Shown here one piece after another: positions 18,816-28,154 of a DNA stretch of 64,000 nt; the stretch's first letter is position 1, and each line of letters begins with the position of its first letter. The notes beneath the pieces are model-generated. The model saw only the letters and a list, made by a program, of their open reading frames with translations, did not search any database and was not told where the DNA came from. The DNA comes from Chitinimonas_A lacunae (GTDB lineage Bacteria > Pseudomonadota > Gammaproteobacteria > Burkholderiales > Chitinimonadaceae). Where the stretch lies: NCBI RefSeq assembly GCF_042650885.1, contig NZ_JBHSBU010000001.1:1798001-1862000 (forward strand), written 5' to 3'. The position numbers and the translations under genes are program-made.

Positions 18816-20135
18816 TCAGGATGTATGAGGTTGAATGGCAACGGGTGGCGGCTGCATTCTCAGTCCGTTGAACAGGAACATCAGCAATGCCACCGAGACA
18901 CACAGCAAGCCGCACAGGCTTGCCATCAGGCCCAGCGGGGCGGTCGGGCCGGTTCCCCATAAATAGCCGACCGGCAGACCGATTATTTTGCCCGTCAACA
19001 AAGGCTCGAGTACCGCTTGAATGAACGGCACCGAAATCAATACCGACAAGGGATTGAGGCCAAAGGCAATCATTCTGCGGACGGAAAATACCCGCCCCTG
19101 CATCGATAGCGGAACATGGGTTTGCCAGATGGTTTGGCTGGCGCCATTGACCGCAGCAAATCCGGCCGAATAGAAAAAGGCGCACAGGGCAAGTGGCATG
19201 GGACTGCGCATGATGCCAAAGCCGATCATGCTGATGCCGACCAATGCCCCACCCATCAACACGGCGCTTTCGCTGCGGATTTTATTGCCGATCACGGCAT
19301 AAAATAATCCACCAGCAATCATTCCGCTGCCGCCCAAGGCCATGCAGATGCCCAGCAGATTTTCCGAGGAAAAGGACAACACATACGGGGCATACAGCAC
19401 GGCAAATACCGAGCAACCCAGATTCATCACCACGAAATAGAGCAGCAGACGGCTCAGGCCGGCATGCGAGCGAATCCAGCGGAAACCGGACAGGCAGTCG
19501 TTCAGCAATGCCGCAAAGGGCGAGCTTGCTGCCTCGCTGACCGGCTTGGCGGTTTCCGGCGGAAAGCGCACCGCAAACAGCAGGGCGATGCACAGGCCAT
19601 AGCTGACGATATCGAACAGCGCGATGCCCGAGATGCCGATCAGCTCGAACAGCAGTGCGCCCAGCATCGGGCTGAAAATGCTGATGCCGCCGTTGAGGGC
19701 TTCGGAAATCCCGTTGACGCCGGGACGCTGCGCCTTGTCGGTCAGGCTGCTGATCGCGGCCCAGGCAGCGGGCCAGCTGATTGCCCGGGTCAGACTCAGA
19801 AAGAACGAACTCACTGCCAGCAACAGCGGACTGAGTTCGCCCAACAGGCTGGCGAGCCCCAGCGCTGCGACGCTGAGGGCTGACACGACATCGCACAGCA
19901 TCAGCAGCGATTTTTTCGGATAGCGATCGACCAGCACGCCCGCAATCGGCGAAAAGATCAGCCCGGGAATGGCATTGACCACCGCCAGCATGGCAAACAT
20001 CGTGTAGGAGCCGGTCTGCTGGTAGAGCCAGACATTGAGGGCAAAGCCGGTCAAGGCCGATCCGAGCGAGCTGATGGCCCGGCCAAAGACCAGATACAGG
20101 ACGTTGCGGGGCAGATCGCGCACAGAACGGAACAT
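18816..20135 (-). CDS. MFS transporter, EntS-like exporter
   Basis: A 439-residue protein with about 12 hydrophobic segments and an MFS_3-type N-terminus (NVLYLVFGRAISSLGSALTGFALNVWLYQQTGS), followed by the loop VLVDRYPKKSLL that matches the conserved GxLaDRxgrr loop 2-3 of the superfamily. Relatives export siderophores (EntS in enterobactin) or drugs. Encoded between the loading synthetase and MbtH, it most likely secretes the NRPS product. ATG at 20135 has only a weak ribosome binding site. Confidence 0.88.
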   Translation of the reverse strand: MFRSVRDLPRNVLYLVFGRAISSLGSALTGFALNVWLYQQTGSYTMFAMLAVVNAIPGLIFSPIAGVLVDRYPKKSLLMLCDVVSALSVAALGLASLLGELSPLLLAVSSFFLSLTRAISWPAAWAAISSLTDKAQRPGVNGISEALNGGISIFSPMLGALLFELIGISGIALFDIVSYGLCIALLFAVRFPPETAKPVSEAASSPFAALLNDCLSGFRWIRSHAGLSRLLLYFVVMNLGCSVFAVLYAPYVLSFSSENLLGICMALGGSGMIAGGLFYAVIGNKIRSESAVLMGGALVGISMIGFGIMRSPMPLALCAFFYSAGFAAVNGASQTIWQTHVPLSMQGRVFSVRRMIAFGLNPLSVLISVPFIQAVLEPLLTGKIIGLPVGYLWGTGPTAPLGLMASLCGLLCVSVALLMFLFNGLRMQPPPVAIQPHTS

Positions 20136-20190
20136 GGCGCCTAGCCAAGCCAGCCCGACACTGCGCCATCCGCTACGGCCAGCACAGGGT

Positions 20191-23100
20191 TCAGTCGCAT
20201 TCGGCCGCCTCGGCTGCCAGCTTTTCTTCGATCAGCTCGGCAAAGGCCGCCGGGCTTTGCGCGTCGATGGTCTCGACAATCGACAGCGGCACCCCGAACG
20301 CCGAGCGGCTCTTCGCCACCAGTCGCATCAGATTGATCGAGTGAAAGCCCACATCGAAGAAGTCGCTATATGGGTCAAGCGGTACATCGGCCACGATCGA
20401 ACGCATCAGTTCGAGCACCTGTTGCGCAGTCGGGCTCAGCGCGTCGGCCGCCATCACGGCCTGCGACGGTACTGGCGCTTCGGGCGCCGGCAGGGCCTGA
20501 CGATCGACTTTGCCGTTGGCGTTGAGCGGCAGGACGTCGAGGAACACCCAGCTCGACGGCACCATATAGTCAGGCAGCTGCCGCCGCAGCGCCTGCCGCA
20601 AGGTTTCGGCGTCCACCCCCGCTGCCGCGACCACATAAGCCACCAGCCGCAATTGCACCGGATCGACCGTCACCACCGCTTCGCGCACTCCGTCACATGC
20701 ACGCAGGCTGCTTTCGATTTCGCCCAGTTCGATCCGGAAGCCGCGCAATTTGACCTGATGATCGACCCGGCCAAGAAACTCGATATTGCCGTCGGGCAGG
20801 TAGCGACCCAGGTCACCGCTGCGATACATCCGCTCGCCCGCCGGGCCGAATGGGTCGGCCAGGAAACGGGCTTGCGTCAAGGCCGGCTGATTGAGATAGC
20901 CACGTGCCAGACCTGGACCGGCGATATAGATCTCAGCCGGGACGCCCACCGGTACGGGCTGCAGATCGGCATCGAGCAGATAGATCCGGGTATTGGCCAG
21001 CGGCCGGCCGATGGCCGTCTCGCGATGTGCCTCCCCTTGCGGCGCGACCCAGTAAGTCGCGTTGATCGCCGCCTCGGTCGGGCCATAACGGTTGTGGAAA
21101 GCCCCGCCACTCAAGGCCAGCGCCTTCTTGAACAGCCCGACCGGCAGGGTTTCGCCGCCACTGACCAGAAAGCGCAGCGAGTGACCCTGGCGCAGACGCG
21201 GGTTGTCCACCATCTGTTCGAGCACGGCCGGGGTGAAGTGGGCAAAGGTGATCTGGCTATCCACCATCCGATCGGCCAAACGCTCCAGATCGCGCACTTC
21301 CTGCTGCTGCGGCACGATCAGTCGGGCGCCATAACCGAGCGTCCAGAACAGCTCCCACACCGACACATCAAAGCCCAGCGAGGTCTTTTGCAGCAGACGG
21401 TCGGCGCCAGTCAGTCGATAGGTTTCCTGCATCCAGTGCAGACGGACCAGCACAGCCTGATGGCTCAGTTGGACACCTTTGGGACGGCCGGTCGAGCCGG
21501 AGGTGTACAGGCAGTAGGCGAGGTGCTCAGCTTGGACGCGGACCGTCAGGTTCGTGTCGGGCGCAGTGCTGGACAGCGTATCGAGACAGATCACCCGGGC
21601 CGAATGCTCGGGCAACCGCGCCAGCAGCCACGACTGGGTCAGCAGCAGCGGAGCGGCGCAATCTTCCAGCAGGTAGGCCAGCCGCTCGGCGGGATAGTCG
21701 GGGTCGAGCGGCACATAGGCGCCACCGGCCTTGAGGATGGCAAAGAGGCCGACCACCATTTCCAGCGAGCGCTCGACGCAGATGCCGACCAGGGTGTCGG
21801 CGCGCACGCCCAGCTCGACCAATTGATGGGCCAACTGGTTGGCGCGGCGGTTGAGTTCGCCATAGCTCAGCTGCTGCTCGCCAAAGACGACTGCGACGGC
21901 ATCGGGACTTGCCGCGGCCTGTGCCTCGAACAGCTCGTGGATGGCGCAGCGCGGGTAATCCTTGGCCGTATCGTTCCAGGCGGTCAGCTGCCGGACTTCC
22001 GCCTCGCTCAGCATCGGCAACTGCTTGAGCTGCGCTTGCGGCTCGGCGATCACGGCTTCGAGCAGGGTCTGGTAATGGATGGCCATCCGCTCGATGGTGG
22101 CCGTATCGAACAGATCGGTGTTGTAGCCGAAGACCAGTTCCATCGCCTTGCCGGCCGAGCGGTTGCCCAGAATGCCGACGACGCTCAGATCGAACTTGGC
22201 CGAGCCGTTGGGCAGCCCCTCTTCGAGCTCAACCTCCAGCCCGCGGAAATCGAACGAGGCCGGCAGCGAATCGTGGAAGGAGAAGGACACATTGAACGGC
22301 GCCTCCCCTTTGAGACGCTGGGTCAGTTGCAGACGCTTGACGATTTCCGCCAGCGGCACACCGCTGTGGGCCAGCGCGAAGTCGGTTTCCTCGTTGAGGG
22401 CCTGCACCAGTTGCGGGAAGGACGGTGCCCGTTCCAGATCGAACGGAATCGGCACCATATTCACAAACATCCCGACCGTGCGCCGGTACAGCGGCGAACA
22501 GCGGTTGGCCAGGGCACCGCCGATCAGGAAGCGTTTCTGGTCGTTGTAGCGGGCGATCAGCACGCCGAACACCGCCAGCATCAGCACATAGCGCGAGACC
22601 CCGAGTCCGGCAGCGGTCGCATTGATCCGATCGAGCAGCGCATCGTCAACCGTATGGCGCAGTTGCGCCCCCCGGAAGCTGCGCTCAGGCGGCGCCGGAC
22701 GGTAGGAGAACAGTTTCAGATGGTCGGTATGGCCAACCAGTCGGGCCGCCCAACGGTCGAGCTGCTGGCTGAAGTCGGGCGAAGCCAGCCAGGCCTTTTC
22801 CTGTAGACAGAATGTCCGGTAATCGGCCTCGACCGGTTCCAGTACCGCAGACTCACCGGTACAGGCAGCCGAATACAGTGCCGCCAGATCCCCGATCAGG
22901 ATCCGCATCGACTGGCCGTCGTGGACATTGTGGTGTTCGGACTGCAACAGAATGTGTTCCTCGGCCGCCAGACGGATCAGCACCCAACGCACCAAGGGCG
23001 GCTCGGCGATATCGAAGCGGAAATCCAGCTCTTCACGCAGACAGGCGGCAAGCCGTTCAAGCCGCTGTGCCGCTTCGATGGCAGACAGATCGATCACCGG

Positions 23101-25167
23101 CACCTCGACCGTCAGCGACGGCAGCAATTCGCATTGCAGCGTCTCGCCTTCGGACAGGAAACGGGTCCGCAGCAGCGTATGCCGTTCGATCAACTGATTG
23201 ACCGCCTGCCGCAGTGCCGCGATCTGCAAGGGTCCGCGCAGACGGAAGCGGGCATGGAAGCGGTAAGCGCGCCATGCCTCGCCCATCTGCTCGAGAAACC
23301 AGACCTGTTCCTGGGCATAGGAGAACGGATGACGCCCGGCCTGTGCTGCCGGGGTCGTGACCGGTGCCACCGGCTGCTGCGCCAGCACGGCCTCGACGGC
23401 CGGGACATAGTCGGCCAGCGTGATATTGGAAAGTGGCAAGGGAATGCGACGGCTACAGCCATAGCGCCGGGCAATCCGAAAGGAAATCTCGATCGCCTGC
23501 ATCGAACTGCCGCCCAGGCTGCGGAAGCCATCGGCCATGCCGACCCGGCCAAGTTGCAGCACCTCGGCCCAGATCGTGGCCAGTTGCTGCGCAAGCTCGG
23601 TGCGCGGTGCCACATAGTCGGTCAGCGTGGCCGCCGGTGCCGGCAGGGCCTTGCGGTCGAGCTTGCCATTGACGCCCAGCGGCAGCTCACCGAGCAACAC
23701 CATCGAGGCCGGCACCATATATTCCGGCAGCAGGCGGCCCAGTTGTTCGCTCAGGCCAGCCACGCTCAGCGTCACCCCATCCTGGGCCACGACATAAGCC
23801 ACCAACCGTTTTGTGCCCTGCGCGCCGTCCCAGACCGCCACGGCCGCATCGCGCACGCCGGTGCAGGTGGACAGCGCTTGTTCGATCTCGCCCAGTTCGA
23901 TCCGGTAGCCGTTGAGCTTGATCTGGTCGTCCTTGCGGCCGCAGAAGACAAGATGGCCATCAGGCAACTGCCGGCCCAGGTCGCCGGTACGGTACATCCG
24001 CGTGCCGGCCGGGCCGAACGGATCAGGCAGAAAGCGCTCGGCAGTCAGATCAGGCCGCCCCAGATAACCTTCGGCCAGACAGGCACCGGCCACATAGATT
24101 TCACCGATTTCACCGCCATCGACCGCTTGCAGGTCCGGCCCCAGCAGATAGACCCTGGCCCCGTCGATGGCCTGCCCCAGCGGCGCCGGACGCGCATGGT
24201 CGGTGATATCGAGATAAGCCGTACAGAAAACTGTTGTTTCTGTTGGTCCATAGCCATTGATAATGCAAAGTTCTGGCAGAATATTTTTCAATCGAGCCAG
24301 ATCAGCCTCGCGCAGCGGCTCCACCCCAACAAGCAGCGAGCGCAGCGACAGGCGGCCGACCAGTTCATCGGGCAGCTCCGCCAGCTTGCGCATCAAGAAT
24401 GGCGGCAGGTAGGCAAACTCGATCGCCTGGGCAGTCAGCCAATCGAGCAGACCCAGCGGATCGGCCTTGACGGCCTCGGCGACGATATGGACCGCCCCAC
24501 CGAGCGCCAGCGGCACAAACAGCTCGAATACCGATACATCGAAGCCGAAGCTGGTCCACAGCGACGCATTGAACGGCTGCCCGCCCGCCGGCGTCACCCG
24601 GGTCAGCCAGTAGCCGATCAGATTGGCCACGCTATGATGGGCAACCAGCACGCCTTTGGGGGTGCCGGTCGAGCCCGAGGTATAGATGCAATAGGCGGCT
24701 TCCGGGTGGCGCCGCGCAGCGGGACGTGCCGTCACCGACCAGTCGCCGCATAGGCAGACCGGCGCACCACAGTCCGCCAACCGTCCCGCAGCCTCCTCGC
24801 TACAGACCACCAGCACCGCAGCGCTGTCCTTGACCATCAGGCCCAGCCGCGCATCGGGCAGATTCAGATCGAGCGGCAGATAGACGGCGCCCGACTTGAG
24901 CACCCCGAGAATCGCCACCACCATATCGACCGAACGGCCGCACGCCAGCGCCACGATGTCGCCGGCCTGCACACCCGTGCGCACCAGGCCGGCGGCGAAT
25001 TGATCGGCCTGTTGGTTCAATTGCGCATAGTTCAGCGCCTGGCCGTCGGCGACGACGGCCAGGGCTTCAGGCAGGCGGGCGGCGCTGGCTTCGAACCATT
25101 GGTCGAGGCGCCGGCTGGCCAGGGACGGGTTGGTGGACGGTGCGGCAATCAAAGAGGTGGGCTGCAT
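20191..25167 (-). CDS. Nonribosomal peptide synthetase, loading module A-T plus C-A-T
   Basis: The first synthetase in transcription order. It opens directly with an A domain (YTSGSTG near residue 160), so it should start the peptide with a free amino acid, not an acyl group. It continues with a T domain (GGSSMQ, Ser near 553), a C domain with HHNVHDG near 744, a second A domain (core near 1220) and a C-terminal T domain (GFHSINLM, Ser near 1608). No thioesterase follows. By-eye codes are D-V-F-Y-L-G-G-V-F-K for A1 (unassigned, hydrophobic pocket) and D-V-W-H-V-G-R-I-N-K for A2. A2 shares D-V-W-H with serine domains but the rest differs. The ATG at 25167 is preferred; an in-frame TTG at 25188 adds seven residues, and neither has a strong ribosome binding site. 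Confidence 0.95.
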   Translation of the reverse strand: MQPTSLIAAPSTNPSLASRRLDQWFEASAARLPEALAVVADGQALNYAQLNQQADQFAAGLVRTGVQAGDIVALACGRSVDMVVAILGVLKSGAVYLPLDLNLPDARLGLMVKDSAAVLVVCSEEAAGRLADCGAPVCLCGDWSVTARPAARRHPEAAYCIYTSGSTGTPKGVLVAHHSVANLIGYWLTRVTPAGGQPFNASLWTSFGFDVSVFELFVPLALGGAVHIVAEAVKADPLGLLDWLTAQAIEFAYLPPFLMRKLAELPDELVGRLSLRSLLVGVEPLREADLARLKNILPELCIINGYGPTETTVFCTAYLDITDHARPAPLGQAIDGARVYLLGPDLQAVDGGEIGEIYVAGACLAEGYLGRPDLTAERFLPDPFGPAGTRMYRTGDLGRQLPDGHLVFCGRKDDQIKLNGYRIELGEIEQALSTCTGVRDAAVAVWDGAQGTKRLVAYVVAQDGVTLSVAGLSEQLGRLLPEYMVPASMVLLGELPLGVNGKLDRKALPAPAATLTDYVAPRTELAQQLATIWAEVLQLGRVGMADGFRSLGGSSMQAIEISFRIARRYGCSRRIPLPLSNITLADYVPAVEAVLAQQPVAPVTTPAAQAGRHPFSYAQEQVWFLEQMGEAWRAYRFHARFRLRGPLQIAALRQAVNQLIERHTLLRTRFLSEGETLQCELLPSLTVEVPVIDLSAIEAAQRLERLAACLREELDFRFDIAEPPLVRWVLIRLAAEEHILLQSEHHNVHDGQSMRILIGDLAALYSAACTGESAVLEPVEADYRTFCLQEKAWLASPDFSQQLDRWAARLVGHTDHLKLFSYRPAPPERSFRGAQLRHTVDDALLDRINATAAGLGVSRYVLMLAVFGVLIARYNDQKRFLIGGALANRCSPLYRRTVGMFVNMVPIPFDLERAPSFPQLVQALNEETDFALAHSGVPLAEIVKRLQLTQRLKGEAPFNVSFSFHDSLPASFDFRGLEVELEEGLPNGSAKFDLSVVGILGNRSAGKAMELVFGYNTDLFDTATIERMAIHYQTLLEAVIAEPQAQLKQLPMLSEAEVRQLTAWNDTAKDYPRCAIHELFEAQAAASPDAVAVVFGEQQLSYGELNRRANQLAHQLVELGVRADTLVGICVERSLEMVVGLFAILKAGGAYVPLDPDYPAERLAYLLEDCAAPLLLTQSWLLARLPEHSARVICLDTLSSTAPDTNLTVRVQAEHLAYCLYTSGSTGRPKGVQLSHQAVLVRLHWMQETYRLTGADRLLQKTSLGFDVSVWELFWTLGYGARLIVPQQQEVRDLERLADRMVDSQITFAHFTPAVLEQMVDNPRLRQGHSLRFLVSGGETLPVGLFKKALALSGGAFHNRYGPTEAAINATYWVAPQGEAHRETAIGRPLANTRIYLLDADLQPVPVGVPAEIYIAGPGLARGYLNQPALTQARFLADPFGPAGERMYRSGDLGRYLPDGNIEFLGRVDHQVKLRGFRIELGEIESSLRACDGVREAVVTVDPVQLRLVAYVVAAAGVDAETLRQALRRQLPDYMVPSSWVFLDVLPLNANGKVDRQALPAPEAPVPSQAVMAADALSPTAQQVLELMRSIVADVPLDPYSDFFDVGFHSINLMRLVAKSRSAFGVPLSIVETIDAQSPAAFAELIEEKLAAEAAECD

Positions 25168-25218
25168 GGCAAGAGGGCTTTTCTGCAAAACATCGATCCA
25201 GGGAATATGACGGCACGC

Positions 25219-25725
25219 TCAGACAGAACGCCCCAGCTTCAGGCGGCCATCACTGCCGCGCCGGATATGGCGCACGCAAGGCCGGCCGTTTTCCAGCCGC
25301 AAATAGCGCAGCTCGTTTTCTGCGGCAAATACCTTGCTGCTCAGATCGGCCATTACATATTTCAATCGGCCCGGCGCGACCAGCAAATCGATAATCCATA
25401 ATTGCCGTCCTTCGTTGAATTCACTCGGATGCAATTGAATACGGCCTTCCTGCCGGATTCGCGCCACCACGTCATCGGCCAGGAATGCCCACACCACATA
25501 ACCGACCGGCGAGCCGTCGATATCGAAATACAGTTTCATCATGTCGTGGCGAATCGCCGGGCGAATCATTTCGCGCACATGATTGACCGTATTGGCCTGA
25601 TGGCTTTCAAAGCCGCTCATGATGTGGCAGACATAGCCCACCTTGAGAAAATGCTCCGCCAGGCCACCCGGGCCATCGAATACCCGGTAGAGACTTTCCC
25701 GCTTGCTCAACGATGTGTATTCCAC
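25219..25725 (-). CDS. HlyC/MceI-like toxin-activating acyltransferase family protein
   Basis: A 168-residue protein related to RTX-toxin lysine acyltransferases (HlyC, ApxC). Matching segments are SPVGYVVWAFLADDV against HlyC PVAYCSWANLSLENE, and LWIIDLLVAPG against KWFIDWIAPFG. The two catalytic residues known in that family are present: a His after a Ser-rich turn (His42) and the Asp of WIID (Asp113). No RTX toxin gene is seen nearby. The closest functional parallel I know is MceI/MchD, which acts with MceJ/MchC to join a siderophore to the C-terminal Ser of a class IIb microcin. Its start overlaps the end of the upstream SelO-like gene by 19 bp, implying coupling. Confidence 0.75.
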   Translation of the reverse strand: MEYTSLSKRESLYRVFDGPGGLAEHFLKVGYVCHIMSGFESHQANTVNHVREMIRPAIRHDMMKLYFDIDGSPVGYVVWAFLADDVVARIRQEGRIQLHPSEFNEGRQLWIIDLLVAPGRLKYVMADLSSKVFAAENELRYLRLENGRPCVRHIRRGSDGRLKLGRSV

Positions 25726-27395
25726 AATTCCACGACCTTTTTCTTCTGCGCCAAGGGAATGATCGATTCAGGCAGCTCGGCCACGATGCCTGCCAGACTG
25801 CCGCCTTGCAGGCCATCGAGCCGATCGGCCCGTGCCGGCCGACCGAGCGGGTGGCTCAGATCGAGCACATCGATGGGATCGGCCAGCAACCAGGCGGCAC
25901 GTGCGACGATCTGCTCGACAAAGCCGGCCAGATCCCCGTCTTCGGCCACCAGCGCGTCGATCCGGGCATCGAGCGTCGGCCGGTACAGTTCGCTGAACAT
26001 CACGTTGGCCCGCAGTGAATTGAGGAGGCGGAATTCGTCGGGCGAGCGGGCACCTTGGGCCAGCGCCAGCGCGCGGTAGGACTCGATCAGACGGTGATAG
26101 GCCGCGGCAAAGCGCGCCCGCAGACGGTGATCGGCCAGATCGGCTTGCAGCGTGGCGTCGATCTGGGCCGGGCTGTGACAGGCGGTGGCCAGCACCAGCA
26201 CGGTATTGAGGTGGTAGTGGCCCATCTTGGCCGGCATTTCCCAATAACCATTGGGTGCCAGCCGGAAAGGCTCGCCATTGCCGGCGGCCGTGATCTGACG
26301 GAAACAGCGGAAGGCCTCCTCGCATAGCGCCGGGTCGAGCTGCTGCAAGGCCGCTTCGGGAATGCCGCTGAGCTTGAGGAATTCGATCCGATGGCGTCGC
26401 TCCAGCTCGCGGTGGTAGCACTCGTCGAGCTGTTCGTGCGATATCAGATCGGCGGCGATGGGACGAGGCAGGTATTTGCCAAGGAAGAAGCGCCACTCGG
26501 CCAGCATGTGGGCCAGCCAGCCATGGCGCGACCATAGCAGCGGCTGTTGGACACCAGTCAGCATCTTGCCGTAGTCCGACACCGTGCTCATCTTGTCGTA
26601 GTCGATCCAGCCGCCATCGAGGCAGATATTGGAAGCGTTGAGCGAGCCATGGACGATGCGCTTGGCCGCGGCTGCGGCCATCTGGGCGGCCAGACGGCGG
26701 CACAGGGTTTCAAGGCAGTGGTTCAGGGTCGCCGCATCGGCCGCATCGGGCACCGGCTCGCCCAGCGCAGCGGCAAAGCCGCGGCCCAGCAGGCCGATGG
26801 CCGAGCGGGTCCGGCTGATCTCGTCGGGATAGTCGCGGCGGACTTCCTCGCTGGGCGCGAAATGCACCGCGCGCATATAGTGCGCCGGCCGCAGGCTGGC
26901 CTCGCGCACGATCAATACCCGGCGCGCCCGCCGCTCGCCCTCGTTGCCCTTGTAGGGAATGTCGGTGCCGGTCGCGATCAGACCATGGACCCGGGTGCCG
27001 CCATGGGGCAGGGCCAGATGGCACACCTCGCCCCAGATCGCCTCACGCAGCCCCGCTTCGAGCGCGGCACCGCCATAGGTATTCCAGAAACCGGTCCGGG
27101 TGCCGGCCAGCGGATTTCTGCCCACGCCCTTGACCTGCACGGTCCCATCGAGTCCACAGCGCACGCCACCGCCGTTGGAGCCCAGGCCTTCGCCACCGTA
27201 GCGCTCACCCCAGTAGCACTTGCTGCGCGTGCTGTCGTAGATGCTGGCGGCTTCCCCTTCCATCGGCAGGCAGTAAGCGTGTTGCAACAGATCGACCGCC
27301 GGTGACAGCCGCTCGTTACGCCAGACCACCACCGGCTGGGCCAGCGCCTGCGGATAAAACGGCACGAAGGAGGAATCGGGCAATAAATCTTTCAT
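25707..27395 (-). CDS. SelO/YdiU-fold protein, possible MceJ/MchC-like ligation partner
   Basis: 562 residues, first gene of the NRPS transcript. It shares SelO signature segments: VQVKGVGRNPL (Lys89), GLREAIWGE (Glu118), and HGSLNASNICLDGGWIDYDKM written in SelO as HGVMNTDN...IDYG. Asn256 and Asp265 match the metal ligands of SelO by spacing, but the SelO catalytic-base Asp is a Ser here (Ser255). SelO is a protein adenylylating pseudokinase. MchC/MceJ proteins in siderophore-microcin clusters are, from memory, similar in size and sit beside an HlyC-like gene, as here. An ancient SelO-related nucleotide-binding role is likely; the substrate is unknown. The ATG at 27395 lacks a clear ribosome binding site and shares ATGA with a 20-codon upstream ORF. 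Confidence 0.65.
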   Translation of the reverse strand: MKDLLPDSSFVPFYPQALAQPVVVWRNERLSPAVDLLQHAYCLPMEGEAASIYDSTRSKCYWGERYGGEGLGSNGGGVRCGLDGTVQVKGVGRNPLAGTRTGFWNTYGGAALEAGLREAIWGEVCHLALPHGGTRVHGLIATGTDIPYKGNEGERRARRVLIVREASLRPAHYMRAVHFAPSEEVRRDYPDEISRTRSAIGLLGRGFAAALGEPVPDAADAATLNHCLETLCRRLAAQMAAAAAKRIVHGSLNASNICLDGGWIDYDKMSTVSDYGKMLTGVQQPLLWSRHGWLAHMLAEWRFFLGKYLPRPIAADLISHEQLDECYHRELERRHRIEFLKLSGIPEAALQQLDPALCEEAFRCFRQITAAGNGEPFRLAPNGYWEMPAKMGHYHLNTVLVLATACHSPAQIDATLQADLADHRLRARFAAAYHRLIESYRALALAQGARSPDEFRLLNSLRANVMFSELYRPTLDARIDALVAEDGDLAGFVEQIVARAAWLLADPIDVLDLSHPLGRPARADRLDGLQGGSLAGIVAELPESIIPLAQKKKVVELWNTHR

Positions 27396-28154
27396 GGTAT
27401 GAATCTGCAGTCCGCAACAATTTTTCTCACCGGCGCCGGCCGGTTTTCGGTCATTAAGAAATGGCGGACAAAGATCAGCCCTCCCCCTCGATTAACGAGG
27501 CCGGGATTCACCACACCGCATTTTCTGTTTCAAATGGATTTATCAGCGAACCGATTTTGACTGGGGCGCCTGTTGTAAAGCGCCTGCCGGGCTGTTGTTC
27601 TCGATTGTCTGCCCGGATCGGTGCGGGAATGTCGACCCGCAAAAATTAAGCGGGCGGATTGTATCACGCTTCAACAATTCTCCCGCAAGCCTTCAGAAAC
27701 GATTGTTGCACGTGAAAAATTGCCAGGTCATTACCGGCTTTCTATGCCAGCAGCGTTTTATCCACCTTGCCGCAGAATTTAAATTGATCATATGTTCAGC
27801 ATATACGGACAGCACTGCATCTGATTACATATAGATTCGGGATTTTTATTGAACAATTGAACAATCAAAATAAAAGCTCCGTGTAAGAAAACACCAAATA
27901 AACATTTCCTCCCATTGCCTCTCGATTGCACAAAAAATAAGCAATTCTATTTTCCCATTCCCAATCAACCGCTTGCAGCAACCATCCACAGCTCGTCCCC
28001 AGCCTTGCTACCGTCGCTTGGGGATTAGGCGCCCCGCACCACCGCACCACTTGTCGAGCTACGGCGAAGCAGTTAAGCTTCGATCACATCAAAGTGATAT
28101 CACTTTGATGGCTATGATGAGAAAGCATCTTTTAACGAAATCAGGAGAATCGCC
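27396..28154. other. AT-rich intergenic region between the NRPS cluster and SPFH operon
   Basis: About 760 bp between divergent genes, markedly richer in A+T than the surroundings, especially 27650-27960. It must hold the promoter of the NRPS transcript, but I could not pick a convincing sigma-70 or Fur site. Seen here are a 20-codon minus-strand ORF (27392-27454) whose TGA overlaps the ATG of the SelO-like gene, a direct repeat TTGAACAA-TTGAACAA near 27850, and the 24-bp palindrome at 28087. Short open frames on both strands have no recognisable signature. Confidence 0.6.
28087..28110. promoter_or_regulatory. Perfect 24-bp palindrome, candidate operator of the SPFH-RHH operon
   Basis: CATCAAAGTGAT is followed immediately by its exact reverse complement. 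It lies 45 bp before the SPFH start codon and overlaps the likely -35 position of a TATGAT -10 box at 28113-28118. The operon's second gene encodes a ribbon-helix-helix DNA-binding protein, so autoregulation through this site is a natural guess. Confidence 0.6.

Noticed and set aside
27461..27834. Possible microcin precursor in the gap upstream of the SelO-like gene
   Set aside because: Short frames on both strands lack a double-Gly leader, a Ser-rich C-terminus and a ribosome binding site.
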